Part shown: piece after piece, positions 25,928 to 35,467 of the stretch
How positions within the stretch are numbered: position 1 is the stretch's first letter
Layout: each line of letters starts with the position of its first letter
NCBI RefSeq assembly: GCF_006542665.1
Contig: NZ_AP019735.1
Coordinates: forward strand, 62,001 to 126,000
DNA from: Alistipes communis
Lineage (GTDB): Bacteria; Bacteroidota; Bacteroidia; Bacteroidales; Rikenellaceae
Reading direction: 5' to 3'
Length of the DNA stretch: 64,000 bases
Program-made: the position numbers and the translations under genes
Notes under the pieces: model-generated
What the model was told of the DNA's origin: nothing
Database searches by the model: none
The model's input: only the letters and a program-made list of their open reading frames with translations

Positions 25928-26467
25928 CTATCTTTCGTTTTCCCGCTGGCGGGTGTAATCCTCTCCCGGCGATACCATCAGCGTATCGGTCTGCGTGTCG
26001 AGCGCCAGAATCGTAATCCGGTCGTCGGAGCCGTAATAGAGAATATCCCCGCCGAGCCAGACCAGCACATAACGCTCGCCGGTCGGACGGCCGTTACGTT
26101 TAAGGTATCTGAGGACGAAGTGCTCCCCCGCGCGGACGATCTCGATGCCGCAGCGGTTCGGCGCGGACATCCACCTGCCGCACAGGCGGCCCATCTCCCG
26201 TTCCCTGCGCCGGAGTTCCTCTTCGCGCCAGCCGGACGTTACGACGGGTTCCCCGAAAGGAGCCGGTGCGGGGGCGGATGCCTCGTGTCCGCAGGCGGAA
26301 AGTCCGCAGGCCGGAGGGTCGCAGAATTCGCGTATCTCGCCGAAGATCGTCTCCGGCATCGGTTCCCGATGATCGGGGGACAGGAGCGCTTCGGTCAGTA
26401 TCTCGCCGATACCCGCGTGGTGACGGGCCAGACGGCGGAGTTGTTCGCAACTTATGATTTTCGACAT
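25928..26467 (-). CDS. DUF3876-like protein (179 aa)
   Basis: 179 residues from the ATG at 26467; a longer frame reads into traG exon 2 in the wrong phase. The N-terminus (MSKIISCEQLRRLARHHAGI) is helical with several Cys. The C-terminal half RWMSAPNRCGIEIVRAGEHF ... YGSDDRITILALDTQTDTL matches DUF3876. It is expressed from the tra operon just after traG. Role unknown. Confidence 0.7.
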   Translation of the reverse strand: MSKIISCEQLRRLARHHAGIGEILTEALLSPDHREPMPETIFGEIREFCDPPACGLSACGHEASAPAPAPFGEPVVTSGWREEELRRREREMGRLCGRWMSAPNRCGIEIVRAGEHFVLRYLKRNGRPTGERYVLVWLGGDILYYGSDDRITILALDTQTDTLMVSPGEDYTRQRENER

Positions 26468-26508
26468 GATGTTTTCGGTGTTTGCGGAGCGTCGGCCCCG
26501 GTTGATGA

Positions 26509-26610
26509 CTATTTTTCGGCGAGCTGTTTGATCGCCAGCTCTATGTCGCCGCCCAGAGATTCGGCCCGGCGCTGCACCTCGATCTTCTCGCTCTCCTCGG
26601 TCGTGTAGGC
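26509..26610 (-). CDS. traG: traG exon 2 (C-terminal 33 codons)
   Basis: After the intron the traG frame resumes with AYTTEESEKIEVQRRAESLG and ends GDIELAIKQLAEK at a TAG (26511-26509). This is the missing C-terminus of TraG: spliced, the protein reads SKQEYL-AYTTEESEK. The exact junction is uncertain by nine bases: the intron could also end at 26620, adding LAY. Either choice keeps the frame open. Confidence 0.8.
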   Translation of the reverse strand, partial: AYTTEESEKIEVQRRAESLGGDIELAIKQLAEK

Positions 26611-26671
26611 GTAGGCTAAGTACCCAGCGCCTTGTCATATTTCTATGATAGGTTTCCGGGCACTCGCCCCC

Positions 26672-26705
26672 GAACCGGACTTACAAGTCTCCCTGTATCC
26701 GGCTC
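26672..26705 (-). ncRNA. group II intron domain V
   Basis: A 34-base hairpin on the minus strand: GAGCCGGA pairs with TCCGGTTC, a two-base AG bulge, then TACAGG pairs with CTTGTA around a GAGA (GNRA) tetraloop. Size, bulge and tetraloop are those of the catalytic domain V. It lies directly downstream of the maturase gene, as expected. Confidence 0.88.
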
Positions 26706-26713
26706 TCCACTAA

Positions 26714-28537
26714 CTAATTCAGTCTGATCCGTCGGTCAGGGTCTATCTTTGCATGACACTTTGAGCAGACCGCCAGCGTCTTCCGGCGCCGGGCGATCAT
26801 TCTCTTCTCCCAATCGGACTTACCTGTCAGGTCTTTAAGTTTGCGGACGTGGTGCATTTCGAGTTTATCCGTAGCACCGCATAATTCGCAGACTTGGAGT
26901 TTCAGCCTTTCCATCAGGCTATTACGACCACCAGTTATTGTAACTGTCCGCGGGATAGTGTCGCATGAGGTAGCCCCTGCATTTTTTTTGCGTTTGAAGC
27001 CTTCGTGATAGAATGATTGGTAGAGCATTTTACCCTTCTTGTTCTCATATGCCACTTTGAACATCCCTCCCTTTTTATACTTGGTCAGGATTTTCTTAAC
27101 AGACGACTTGTACTTTCTTGCGAAAGTCTTGTACATGCTGTATGACATGATGTGATAGAAAGAGTTGATGGCCGGGCTGTTATTGGCTATCGAGTAGTAG
27201 TTGTAGAATCCCCGGATTTCGGCGTTGAACTGACTGACTATTTCCAGGTCGTCCAAATCGATCATGTACGTTCTGACGATGGATTTCCATACCTCTTTGC
27301 CGTTCACGACCGCTATTCTTGCGGCCTTGTAGTCAAAGAGTTTCTTTCGCATCGTTTCAAAGTTCAGATACAAGACCGGGACGTGTCCGAACGCCCTGAC
27401 CGTTCTGCCGTTTTTATCCTTGCGTAAATCATTGCTCCTACGGATAAAAATGTCGAATCCGAGGAACTTGGCGGGTTTCTGTGCGTTGGTTATCAGAGTC
27501 TTCTCATCTGACAGTTCCAGTTTAAGAGCCTCTTTCAAATAGTTCTTAATGTCCTCTTTTACTGTTTTGCAGTCTTCCAGACTACCAATAACCCCAATCA
27601 GAAAATCATCAGCATACCGCACATATTTCAATCGTTTGATACTGCTGTCCATTTCATTACGCGCGGGGAACTTGTTCCTTTCTTCCCGAAGCCGCTTGAT
27701 TTCAGCGGCCATCTGTTCTCTTACCTTTTCATCTTTCTCATTTTTCAGTTTCTTAGCCAGCCGGTATCTCCGCTGCTCGTAGAGCTTGTACTGAGCGTTG
27801 CCTTTCCGTATTTCCCCCTTGTTGAACCGATTGATGTATTCCCGGATGTACTTGTCGAACTTGTCGAGGTAGATATTCGCCAATATAGGACTGACGATAC
27901 CGCCCTGCGGTGTCCCGCTGTACGTTCTGTGAAACACCCAATCTTCGATGTATCCGGCGTTAAGGAATTTGCGGATAAGCCGTAGAAATCTCTCGTCGGC
28001 GATGCGTTCCCGCAGGATGCCTATCAACACATCATGATCGATGTTGTCGTAGAACCCTTTGATGTCGCCCTCGATGAACCATTTCACGGCTGTGAATGAC
28101 TTCTGTATGCTGATAAGTGCGGTATGGCAACTACGCCCGGGCCGAAACCCGTGTGAGGTATGCTCAAAACTGCCCTCGTAGATAGCTTCCAGTATCATTC
28201 TCACCACTTCCTGCACCAACTTGTCGTTGAATGAGGGGATGCCAAGCGGACGTTTCTTGCCGTTTTTCTTCGGTATGTACGCCCTTTTGGACGGAGCTGG
28301 TTGATAAGTCTCGTTTTTCAGACTTTCAATCAGTTGCTCAATGCGTTCAATGCTCATTCCACTGACGGTTTTACCGTCAGTTCCTGCTGTCATGTTGCCC
28401 GGTTTTGCGTAAATGCGCTCGTAGGCCACATAAAACATTTCCGCATTAAACAGCACTCTATACAGCCGCTCAAACTTGTAGTTTGAATTACCGCTGTGTT
28501 TAGACAGACTGTTTAACACATTCTTTGGATTTCTCAT
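26714..28537 (-). CDS. ltrA: group II intron reverse transcriptase/maturase with HNH domain
   Basis: 607 residues. RT region: FKRGRSCHTALISIQ-type motif (HGFRPGRSCHTALISIQ), IEGDIKGFYDNIDHDVL, GTPQGGIVSPILANIYLDKFD and the catalytic YVRYADDFLIGV. A maturase X domain follows (AEIRGFYNYYSIANN, KKILTKYKKGGMFKVAYENKKG). A C-terminal HNH-type endonuclease domain has CELCGATDKLEMHHVRKLKDL and CSKCHAKI. The protein promotes splicing and retrohoming of its own intron. All key motifs are intact. The start at 28537 follows about 560 bases of intron 5' structure. Confidence 0.95.
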   Translation of the reverse strand: MRNPKNVLNSLSKHSGNSNYKFERLYRVLFNAEMFYVAYERIYAKPGNMTAGTDGKTVSGMSIERIEQLIESLKNETYQPAPSKRAYIPKKNGKKRPLGIPSFNDKLVQEVVRMILEAIYEGSFEHTSHGFRPGRSCHTALISIQKSFTAVKWFIEGDIKGFYDNIDHDVLIGILRERIADERFLRLIRKFLNAGYIEDWVFHRTYSGTPQGGIVSPILANIYLDKFDKYIREYINRFNKGEIRKGNAQYKLYEQRRYRLAKKLKNEKDEKVREQMAAEIKRLREERNKFPARNEMDSSIKRLKYVRYADDFLIGVIGSLEDCKTVKEDIKNYLKEALKLELSDEKTLITNAQKPAKFLGFDIFIRRSNDLRKDKNGRTVRAFGHVPVLYLNFETMRKKLFDYKAARIAVVNGKEVWKSIVRTYMIDLDDLEIVSQFNAEIRGFYNYYSIANNSPAINSFYHIMSYSMYKTFARKYKSSVKKILTKYKKGGMFKVAYENKKGKMLYQSFYHEGFKRKKNAGATSCDTIPRTVTITGGRNSLMERLKLQVCELCGATDKLEMHHVRKLKDLTGKSDWEKRMIARRRKTLAVCSKCHAKIDPDRRIRLN

Positions 28538-29098
28538 GTCTCACACATTTTCCGTTAAATTGTTAAACTTAATTAGCTGCTTCCCTTCGCCATGTACAGG
28601 GCGTTACCCTGCTCAGACTACTATGGAAGCTCCGTTGCCATGCCGGATATTCATAGGTCTACACCTAATAGCCTTGCGGCGTTCCGGTTTAGGCAATCCC
28701 CGTTTAGGAACTTGACAACTGTTTGGCGCGATAGATTGTCGGATACGACTTTCGTCCTTTACTGCTTATGGCAGTTGCCCTGCGGTCAGTTTATGCTACA
28801 TCCGCTATCTGTCATCGGTGTAGTACCGCAGTGTGACGTATATAACTATCTTCCGTCACCGCCCAAGGATACGACTGCTCGGACTATCGTTCAACCAATG
28901 CAGGCTTTATCCTTATATCTATCTTTTTAACTTGCCATTCAGTCGCAGCCTGATAGTTGGCTGACTTATGGCTTTACCAACGTGCTGTGTTCCCTTATGG
29001 GGTTTCCCCCTCCGGTAAGCGGTTGTTAATGGGCATTTTAAACACTTGCCCAGTCGCTTGCCAAAGCGACATTCGTCAAATTCCCTTTACGGGCGCAC

Positions 29099-31552
29099 GA
29101 GATATTCCTGCTTACTGACCTCGGTGGCATATACGGCGCTCTGCACGCCGCCCAGCCCTATCCAGACCTCCTTGTATTTGCGGCCCGGATGATTCGACAT
29201 ATTGATCGAAAGGATCTGCGCCTTCTCCTTGTCCGTAAGGCCCAACAGGGTTTGGATGGCGTCGAAGCGGTTCATGAACTTGCGCTGATCCAATAAAATC
29301 TTGCAATCGCTGTTGTTGATGATCGCCTCCTTCACGATGGGCGAAGAGATGATGTCCTGCACCTCCTGCGTGACCGTCACCACCTCGCCGAAGTGCTTGC
29401 GGACGGTCTTGTACAAATATTGGACGTATGAGGCCATATTGTTGGATGCCAGTGCCTTCCACGCCTCCTCGATAATCAGCATCTTGCGGATGCCTTTGAG
29501 TCGTCGCATCTTGTTGATGAAGACCTCCATCAGCACGATCGTCACGATCGGGAACAGCTCCTTGTTGTCTTTGATGGCGTCGATCTCGAAGACGATGAAA
29601 CGTTTGGACAAAAGGTCGATCTCGCTGGGCGAATTCAGCAGAAAGTCGTAGCGCCCGCCCCGGTAGTAGGGCCGCAGCGTGGTCAGCAGGTTGCGGATGT
29701 CGAACTCCTCGCGCCGCACCTCGATCTCGCGGCTTTCGAGCTCTTCGCGGAACTCCCCCTTGAGATACTGGTAGAAGGTGTCGAACGAGGGGCGTATCGA
29801 ACGGTCGGCCCTGATGCGGCCGATGTAGCCGGCCACGGCGTTGCCGATCTCCGTCAGCTCGGTTTTCGACACTTTCTCGTCGGCGCTCTTCCACAGGGTC
29901 AAAAGCAGCGTGGCGATGCTGTCCAGCTTTTCCGTCTCGAACACGTAGTCGTCCGTGTAGAAAGGGTTGAAGCTGATCGGATGCTCTTCGGTGTAGGTGA
30001 AGTAAATCCCGTCCCCGCCCTTGGTCTTGTTGTGTATCAGCTCGCACAAACCTTGATACGAATTGCCCGTATCCACGAGTACGATATGCGTTCCCTGTTC
30101 GTAGTATTGGCGCACGAGGTGGTTCATAAAGAACGATTTGCCCGACCCCGAAGGCCCCAGTACGAATTTGTTGCGGTTGGTGATCCAGCCCCGGCGCATC
30201 GGCTCGTCCGAGATGTCCAGATGCAGCGGCTTGCCGCTTATGCGATCGCACATCTTGATCCCGAAGGGGCTGCTCGACGAGCGGTAGTTCGTCTCGCCCG
30301 TAAAGAAGCACAGGGCCGGCTCGATAAAGGTGTAGAACGACTCCTCGGCGGGGAAATCCCCTGCGTTGCCCGGCATGGCCGCCCAGTAGAGCGTCGCGGC
30401 GTCCACCGTGTTGTGGCGGGGGCGGCACTCCATCTTGGCGAGCTGGCTGCCCGTGTCGTTGCGGATGCGGCGCAGCTCCTCCGCGTCGTCGCTCCACGCC
30501 ATGACGTCGAAGTGCGCCCGGATCGAGGTCAGCCCGAACGAGTGCGCCTCGTTCAGATATCGGTCTATCCACTCCTTGTTGATCTGGTTCGAGCGCGAGT
30601 AGCGTGCAAGTGAGTGCATGTTGCGGGCGCTCTTCTCGAAGCGGCGCAGGTTCTCGGCGCTGTCGTCCAGAAAGAGCCACTGATTGTAGATGTGGTCGCA
30701 GGAGAGCAACAGGCCCACCGGTGCCGCGAATGAGAGCAGGCAGTCCGAACGGTCTGTCGAGAGACGCTCGTAGCGGCTCTCCGTACTCACGCGCCCCGGC
30801 AGGTCGTCCGTGTCGGAGAGCGTGTGCAGGCAGACGTGCTTGTTGCCCACGCGGAACCCTTCGGCTTTCAGTTCCATATCCTGCAACACGGTCGTATCGT
30901 CGAGCGAGAGGGAGAAGTATTTCTCGATCAGCCCCGGATTGTCGGGTGTGCCGATGATCTCCTCGTCCGTCAGGCGTGTGAGGGTCACCAGTCCCGAATC
31001 GTTGATAATGCGCTCGAACTGATCCACCGATTCGAGGAACGCGCGGGCCGTGTCCGGATTTACCTCTTTGGGAATGATGTTACCCCGGCAGAGGGTCGAG
31101 AAGTCGGACTGCATGCGGGCCCGCTCCTTGGTCGTCTTGGTCAGGTAAAGGAAACATGCGTGGTTCAGAAAAGGACGCTCGTTGAAGTGGCGCTCGTAGC
31201 TGCGCGAAAGGAAGCTCGCCTGCTCGCCGCAGATTTGGCTGCGCCTTCTTCCTTCTTGCCGGACGGAGCCGGAGACACCTGCTTCTGCTTCGTTCGTCAC
31301 CTCCGGACGGTATCGCTCGCGGATGAACCAATCCTGCTTCAGCACTACGCTGTATTCGGGCAGCACCTTCACGGCTTTGCACCAGGCCGCGTGCATCGCC
31401 TCGTACTCGGCACCCGTCACGGTGAAGAGTTCGGGCAGCTCGACGCGGAAGGCTGCCGTGATGTCGGCGTCCTTGCTGATAATACAGCCGCCCTCGACCG
31501 CCAGCAGCGGGAACTTGCTCTCCAGCGTGGAGGCTTTCATCACGTTACGCAT
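29099..31552 (-). CDS. traG: conjugative transfer ATPase TraG, exon 1 (VirB4-like)
   Basis: 818 residues before the intron. Walker A is VLGPSGSGKSFFMNH near residue 480 and Walker B is KMLIIEEAWKAL. Further conserved VirB4 features are IVLVDTGNSYQGLCELI and VVTVTQEVQDIISSPIV. It powers pilus assembly and transfer in the type IV secretion machine. The exon ends SKQEYL at base 29099 and continues in exon 2. Unspliced mRNA would give a protein ending after three intron codons (VRP), lacking 33 residues. The start overlaps traF by eight bases. Confidence 0.93.
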
Positions 31553-31874
31553 GACGCACCTCCTTCCTGCGGTTTAGGAAGCGGCATGCGCCTTTGCGGT
31601 TTATCAGGTAGCGGGGACGGCGGCGTGCGGCGGCGAGTTTCATCAGTCCGTGCTCGCCGTACTTGGCGTTCATACGGAAGGTGTAGAACACCAGCGCCGA
31701 GGCGGCCCCTGCGCCGAAGCCGATGCACGCCCACTGATCGACGCCCGCCGTGTAGAAGATGACCAGCAGCACGAATACGGCGAGCAGTCCTCCTGCGAAG
31801 AGGAAGAGGTACTGCGCCTTGAGCCCTTTGAACTCCACGCTGCGCCCGATGCCCTTATTGATCGTGTACTTCAT
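31545..31874 (-). CDS. traF: conjugative transfer protein TraF (DUF4133)
   Basis: 109 residues from the ATG at 31874: MKYTINKGIGRSVEFKGLKA is the standard DUF4133/TraF start. It is followed by two TM segments (YLFLFAGGLLAVFVLLVIFY and WACIGFGAGAASALVFYTFRM) and a basic tail. Analogous to VirB3. A longer upstream frame would overlap traE. It overlaps traG by eight bases. Confidence 0.92.
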   Translation of the reverse strand: MKYTINKGIGRSVEFKGLKAQYLFLFAGGLLAVFVLLVIFYTAGVDQWACIGFGAGAASALVFYTFRMNAKYGEHGLMKLAAARRRPRYLINRKGACRFLNRRKEVRHA

Positions 31875-31885
31875 GGCGGACACGC

Positions 31886-32188
31886 TTACAGGAAGAATGA
31901 ACGCAGCACCGTAGCGCTTACGATCAGGAAGATGCACGCCCCGAACCAGCTCGCGGCGGTCTTGCTGGTGTCCGGGTCGCCCGACGAAAATTTGTTATAC
32001 ACCTTGATTCCGCCGATCAGCCCGACCACGGCTCCGATGGCGTAGATGAGCTTCGTGCCCGGGTCGAAATAGGAGGTGACCATGTTGGTTGCGTCGTTGA
32101 TGCCGGCAAGGCCGTTGCCTTGGGCCAGAGCCGAGGAAACGGCAGACACGACGAGGGCTGCCGACAGCAGAACTTTCTTGTTTCTCAT
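31886..32188 (-). CDS. traE: conjugative transfer protein TraE (DUF4134)
   Basis: 100 residues with a signal peptide (VLLSAALVVSAVSSALA), the DUF4134 core GNGLAGINDATNMVTSYFDPG and two TM helices (LIYAIGAVVGLIGGIKVYNKF and ASWFGACIFLIVSATVLRSF). Analogous to VirB2-like subunits. A 142-base spacer with a hairpin (32216-32244) separates it from traD, so an internal promoter is possible. Confidence 0.93.
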   Translation of the reverse strand: MRNKKVLLSAALVVSAVSSALAQGNGLAGINDATNMVTSYFDPGTKLIYAIGAVVGLIGGIKVYNKFSSGDPDTSKTAASWFGACIFLIVSATVLRSFFL

Positions 32189-32330
32189 AGACTTCGGATA
32201 GCTTTTTTGTTTTGTGGCGCAGAGGGCGGATAAGCCCCTGCGCCGGGGTTCGACATGGATGTTTCAGTGGCTCGGAGGACAGGGCGTACCTATCCGTAAT
32301 CTCTCTCTTTCATATTGTCTTGGTGTCGGT

Positions 32331-33095
32331 TCATGCGAAATCGCGGACGTCGAACCCTTCGGGAACCGGCGCCTGCGGGGATGGGCCTCCCGCATCCTCT
32401 GCGGCGATCCTCCGTTGGAATGCCGTGAGGTAGGCGTCGATCAGGCGACTCACTTTGTCGTTCCCGTCGGGAGCGGCCGAAACGATGGCCTCGAACATAT
32501 CGGTCTGTTTCAGCCCCAGCAGGGTGCGTCCTGTCTCCTGCTGCTTCTCGTCTGTAAGGGGATTGTCATGTGCTACGGTGCGGTAGGCTTCGCCGATCTG
32601 CTCGAAACGTACACCCTTGGCTAACGAACGGCCCGCAGGGGGCTGCGTATCGTCGTGTTCGCCCTCGTCCTCGTCCATCTCCCTCTCTATCTCCGCTTCG
32701 AAGTCCGGGAAAGGTTCTTCTTCGTAGAGCGGGGCCTCGTAGGGTTCCGGATCGTTGTTCTCGCCTGCGGGCGGGACGCCGAACACTTCGTCCAATTTCT
32801 CCGGCGGGATCTGCCGGGGATGTTCTTGCACACTTGCTCCGGCAAATATACCGGCTTTTTCGGCCTCTTTTACGTTTCCCGAACCTGTGGCAGCGGTTGG
32901 CGTCGCTTGGCTTCGGTGTGGCATCGTAAAGCGACTTTTGCCGATGATCGCGGGCCGCGCCTCCGCTTTCGGGGGCGACGCCTGCTTCGTGCCCGCTGTC
33001 CGCTGCCCGCGCAGGAACCAGCGGGCGACCCATAGGGCGTAGCCTGCGGCGAAGAGCGCGAGGGCGACCAGTACGGCGGTTCTCAGTGTGTCCAT
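32331..33095 (-). CDS. traD: conjugative transfer protein TraD
   Basis: 254 residues from the ATG at 33095: an N-terminal TM helix (LRTAVLVALALFAAGYALWVARWFL), a variable acidic middle (EEEPFPDFEAEIEREMDEDEG) and a conserved-looking helical C-terminal part (TGRTLLGLKQTDMFEAIVSA, NDKVSRLIDAYLTAFQ). Name is by position in the tra order and general layout. It overlaps the traC stop by 13 bases. Confidence 0.75.
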   Translation of the reverse strand: MDTLRTAVLVALALFAAGYALWVARWFLRGQRTAGTKQASPPKAEARPAIIGKSRFTMPHRSQATPTAATGSGNVKEAEKAGIFAGASVQEHPRQIPPEKLDEVFGVPPAGENNDPEPYEAPLYEEEPFPDFEAEIEREMDEDEGEHDDTQPPAGRSLAKGVRFEQIGEAYRTVAHDNPLTDEKQQETGRTLLGLKQTDMFEAIVSAAPDGNDKVSRLIDAYLTAFQRRIAAEDAGGPSPQAPVPEGFDVRDFA

Positions 33096-33481
33096 TGCTT
33101 TCTGCCTCGTGAGGGGTTGCGACTGCGGCAGTAGCGGTCGATGCTCTCTGCGTAGTCTTCGAAGTGGGCATGCAGCACGTTGTCCACATAGGCTATCATC
33201 GACACCGCTCCGCTGCGGGCCGTGATCTGCCGCAGGCGTTCGTAATGCTCCGGACGGATGCGTACCGTCTTGCCGGAACGGAAAGCGCCGTCCCATCGGT
33301 TCAGGACATAACGTCTTCGGTAGCCGTCGTCCTGCGCCGTATCGGGACGGGGCTGCGACTGCGGAGCGGTTCCCGCCCTGTGCGAACGCCGGCGGTAAAT
33401 CGCCGCGCGGCGGATAAAGAGGGCCGCGGCTGCGGCCGCTGCGGCCAGCAGGATGCAGGCCGTCGTCGTGTAGTGTGTCAT
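33083..33481 (-). CDS. traC: TraC-like DUF3408 protein with N-terminal TM
   Basis: 132 residues. An Ala-rich TM segment (ACILLAAAAAAAALFI) is followed by a basic region and a ribbon-helix-helix-like DUF3408 core (RIRPEHYERLRQITARSGAVSMIAYVDNVLHAHFED). The same core appears in the next gene upstream, so traB and traC are paralogues. Name inferred from order between traB and traD. Confidence 0.75.
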   Translation of the reverse strand: MTHYTTTACILLAAAAAAAALFIRRAAIYRRRSHRAGTAPQSQPRPDTAQDDGYRRRYVLNRWDGAFRSGKTVRIRPEHYERLRQITARSGAVSMIAYVDNVLHAHFEDYAESIDRYCRSRNPSRGRKQWTH

Positions 33482-33494
33482 AACTGAAAAGGTT

Positions 33495-33950
33495 TTAATG
33501 ATCGGTTTGCAGTATATCGTCTATTCCGCTGCGGTACAGCTCGGCGATCTCGTCCTTGTGCTGGCGCAGATGCTCGGCCAGTACGTTGTCGATATATCCC
33601 CCTACGCTGATCTCCTTGCCCGCGAGCGCCAGCAGGTGTACCAGCTTGATGACGGAGCGGTGTATCTCCTGACTGATGTAAACGGGCTGCCGCGTCTTGA
33701 GTTCCCTGCGTTTGAGATACACCTCGTCGTAGCTTCCCCTGCGGCGGCGGGACTTGCCCTTCGCGTTGCCGTCGGTCGGTGCGGCGGCCTCGTCCGCCGC
33801 CGGCTCCTCTCCGTCCCTGCGCGATGCCGCCGGATTCTCTCCGGCCTCCTGCAACACGGCATTTGCGGGATCGGCCAGCAGGTCGGCATCCTTGAAGGAC
33901 TGGATGATGAGCGATTCGTCCAGCGGCCCGGCTTTCATGCGCTTAGCCAT
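33495..33950 (-). CDS. traB: TraB-like DUF3408 protein
   Basis: 151 residues: an acidic, Ala-rich N-terminus, a basic GKSRRRRGSYDEVY segment and the DUF3408 core TRQPVYISQEIHRSVIKLVH ... VGGYIDNVLAEHLRQHKDEI. This resembles RHH DNA-binding proteins that work with ParA-like partners; DNA binding is inferred. It overlaps the traA stop by eight bases, so the pair is coupled. Confidence 0.82.
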   Translation of the reverse strand: MAKRMKAGPLDESLIIQSFKDADLLADPANAVLQEAGENPAASRRDGEEPAADEAAAPTDGNAKGKSRRRRGSYDEVYLKRRELKTRQPVYISQEIHRSVIKLVHLLALAGKEISVGGYIDNVLAEHLRQHKDEIAELYRSGIDDILQTDH

Positions 33951-34710
33951 TGTCGCGGAGGTTGAGCAAGGTCAGTACCTCGTCCGTCAGCGCATCGATA
34001 TTGCTTCCTCTGAGCAGCGAACGGTCGGCCGGGAACAGCGTCGAGCGGAACAGCGGGCGGTGGCCTGCGGACAGCTCGCGCCGGAAACGTTTGCTGTCGG
34101 GAATGAAGGTCTTCAGCACTTGCAGGCCCAGCTCGGCGATCACTTGCTCGTACACCTCGTACAACTCCGACTTCTCGCGCCCGTCCACCATGTTCCACAC
34201 CAGATAGGTTCCTTTGATATTCGAAACCCCCGTTTTGCGGATCACGTCGTTCACGACCGTCATGTAGCGCAGCGTGCTCTCCAGCACCACACGGTCGGCG
34301 CTGATCGGGGCGATGATGTAGTCCATGTTGGAGAGGGCGCGGATCACCGACGGATTGTTGACCGTGCCGGGCAGGTCGAAGAATACGAGGTCGAACGCGG
34401 CCTGTTCCGTGATGCGGCCGGCATCGTCTATGGCCCGCTCCGTGCTGCTCTCCACGACAGGATAGGCTTTCTTGCCGAGGTGCGTGAACTGTTCGTAGGC
34501 CAGCGCCTTGTAATGGTTGTCTTCCATGGCCAGATTCAGGTCGCGTTGCCGCATCCCTGCGATGGAGTGCTGCGGGTAATCGCAGTCCACGACCGCCACG
34601 TCGTAACCCTTCACATAGTGCAGGTATGAGGCGACCAGCACCGTGAGCGTAGTTTTGCCCGCTCCGCCCTTCTGGGTGGAAAAGGCCAGATAAACAGGTT
34701 CTTTTTCCAT
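33943..34710 (-). CDS. traA: ParA/MinD-like ATPase TraA
   Basis: 255 residues from the ATG at 34710 (an ATG at 34716 adds two residues). The deviant Walker A FSTQKGGAGKTTLTVLVASY is at residues 9-28, followed by VAVVDCDYPQHS and LVFFDLPGTVNNPSV. These mark a ParA-type ATPase, the first gene of the Bacteroidales tra operon. Its role in transfer is not settled; positioning of the machinery or DNA is likely. It heads the minus-strand operon, diverging from mobA. Confidence 0.92.
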   Translation of the reverse strand: MEKEPVYLAFSTQKGGAGKTTLTVLVASYLHYVKGYDVAVVDCDYPQHSIAGMRQRDLNLAMEDNHYKALAYEQFTHLGKKAYPVVESSTERAIDDAGRITEQAAFDLVFFDLPGTVNNPSVIRALSNMDYIIAPISADRVVLESTLRYMTVVNDVIRKTGVSNIKGTYLVWNMVDGREKSELYEVYEQVIAELGLQVLKTFIPDSKRFRRELSAGHRPLFRSTLFPADRSLLRGSNIDALTDEVLTLLNLRDNG

Positions 34711-34826
34711 AAGCATTGAAATATTAAAGCGTTTGACCGTGTATGTAAACCCTTGAGGGTTCGTTCCTTTATGGCTGCGACGCCCCGTTTCTGTACGGGA
34801 ACGACGCTTTGCGGAAATACGGCCGT

Positions 34827-34882
34827 ATGCCTGCATACCTCCATGTCTGCATTCCTGCATCTCCGTACGGCAATGCCTGCAT
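34827..34882. repeat. three iteron-like ATKCCTGCAT repeats
   Basis: ATGCCTGCAT at 34827-34836, ATTCCTGCAT at 34851-34860 and ATGCCTGCAT at 34873-34882, spaced 24 and 22 bases apart, about two helical turns. They could bind the TraA/TraB pair or the relaxosome protein MobA. Confidence 0.55.
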
Positions 34883-35305
34883 CGGTATCGTCCGTCCATA
34901 CGTCCGTGCATGAACCGCTATGGATTGTCCGTATATCTTTCGATATGGATATATGGATCGGCCATAGGTGTCGTGTGTCTGCACATACGCGCCGATACGC
35001 TTTCCGTACGTCGGTAATGAATCGTCGCAGCGCATCATTGCCGATTGTCCGCAACGGCAAAGAAACACCCTCCGGCACCCGGAGCGTGCGGCCGCGAACG
35101 TTCGTGGCACCGTTTGGCGCAGGTTTGGCATAGGTCTGCGCTGCCTGCTGGCATACAACGGATTGCATAGGCCGGTATCTTTGTCCCGTGAACCGATTCC
35201 GATCTTTACGGTTACGCCTCTTCGTGCTGGCCGGCGACCGTGGCGGGACTGCCTCCGCAAAGGGCAGTCCCTTGTGTCCGGAGAACATTTCATGTTCGGG
35301 ACACA

Positions 35306-35359
35306 GCAAGCTGTGTTTTCCGTTACCCGAAACGATTTCGGTAACGGAAAACAGCTTGC
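35306..35359. repeat. long imperfect inverted repeat, candidate oriT hairpin
   Basis: Arms 35306-35332 and 35336-35359 read GCAAGCTGTGTTTTCCGTTA... against the complement of ...TAACGGAAAACAGCTTGC, with a three-base loop and two small bulges (an extra GT and an extra C in the left arm). About 24 base pairs form. It lies 118 bases before mobA. Confidence 0.6.
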
Positions 35360-35428
35360 CCGCAAGGGGGAGAAAGCTCCTCCGAAGTCGTCGCTTTTTA
35401 CGGGGCGCCGCCGTGCGCCGGAACGGAA

Positions 35429-35467
35429 TTTTTACCGCACCGGGGGCCTTGCGGCCTTCGGTAAAAA
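35429..35467. repeat. inverted repeat directly upstream of mobA
   Basis: TTTTTACCG (35429-35437) pairs with CGGTAAAAA (35459-35467), with an inner GGCC-TTGC-GGCC stem. Only nine bases separate it from the mobA ATG, so it could regulate mobA translation or be part of oriT. Confidence 0.6.

Larger units (their letters stand above)
26611..29098 (-). mobile_element. group II intron interrupting traG
   Basis: About 2.49 kb. The 5' end is GTGCGCCCG at 29098, matching the GUGYG consensus, and begins exactly between two traG codons (CTC at 29101-29099). The 3' end reads ...CCTAC at 26611 (AY ending; an alternative AC end is at 26620). Inside are about 560 bases of structured 5' ribozyme (29098-28538), an intact maturase gene and a clear domain V. 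Interruption is in phase 0, so splicing restores TraG. Since the maturase is intact the element is probably active. Confidence 0.9.

Noticed and set aside
34827..34882. CRISPR-like array
   Set aside because: Only three 10-base repeats with short spacers and no cas gene; iteron-like repeats fit better.
34743..35309. Frames over the traA-mobA spacer that could suggest a gene
   Set aside because: Composition follows repeated CAT/TGC words and no frame has a plausible domain or start.
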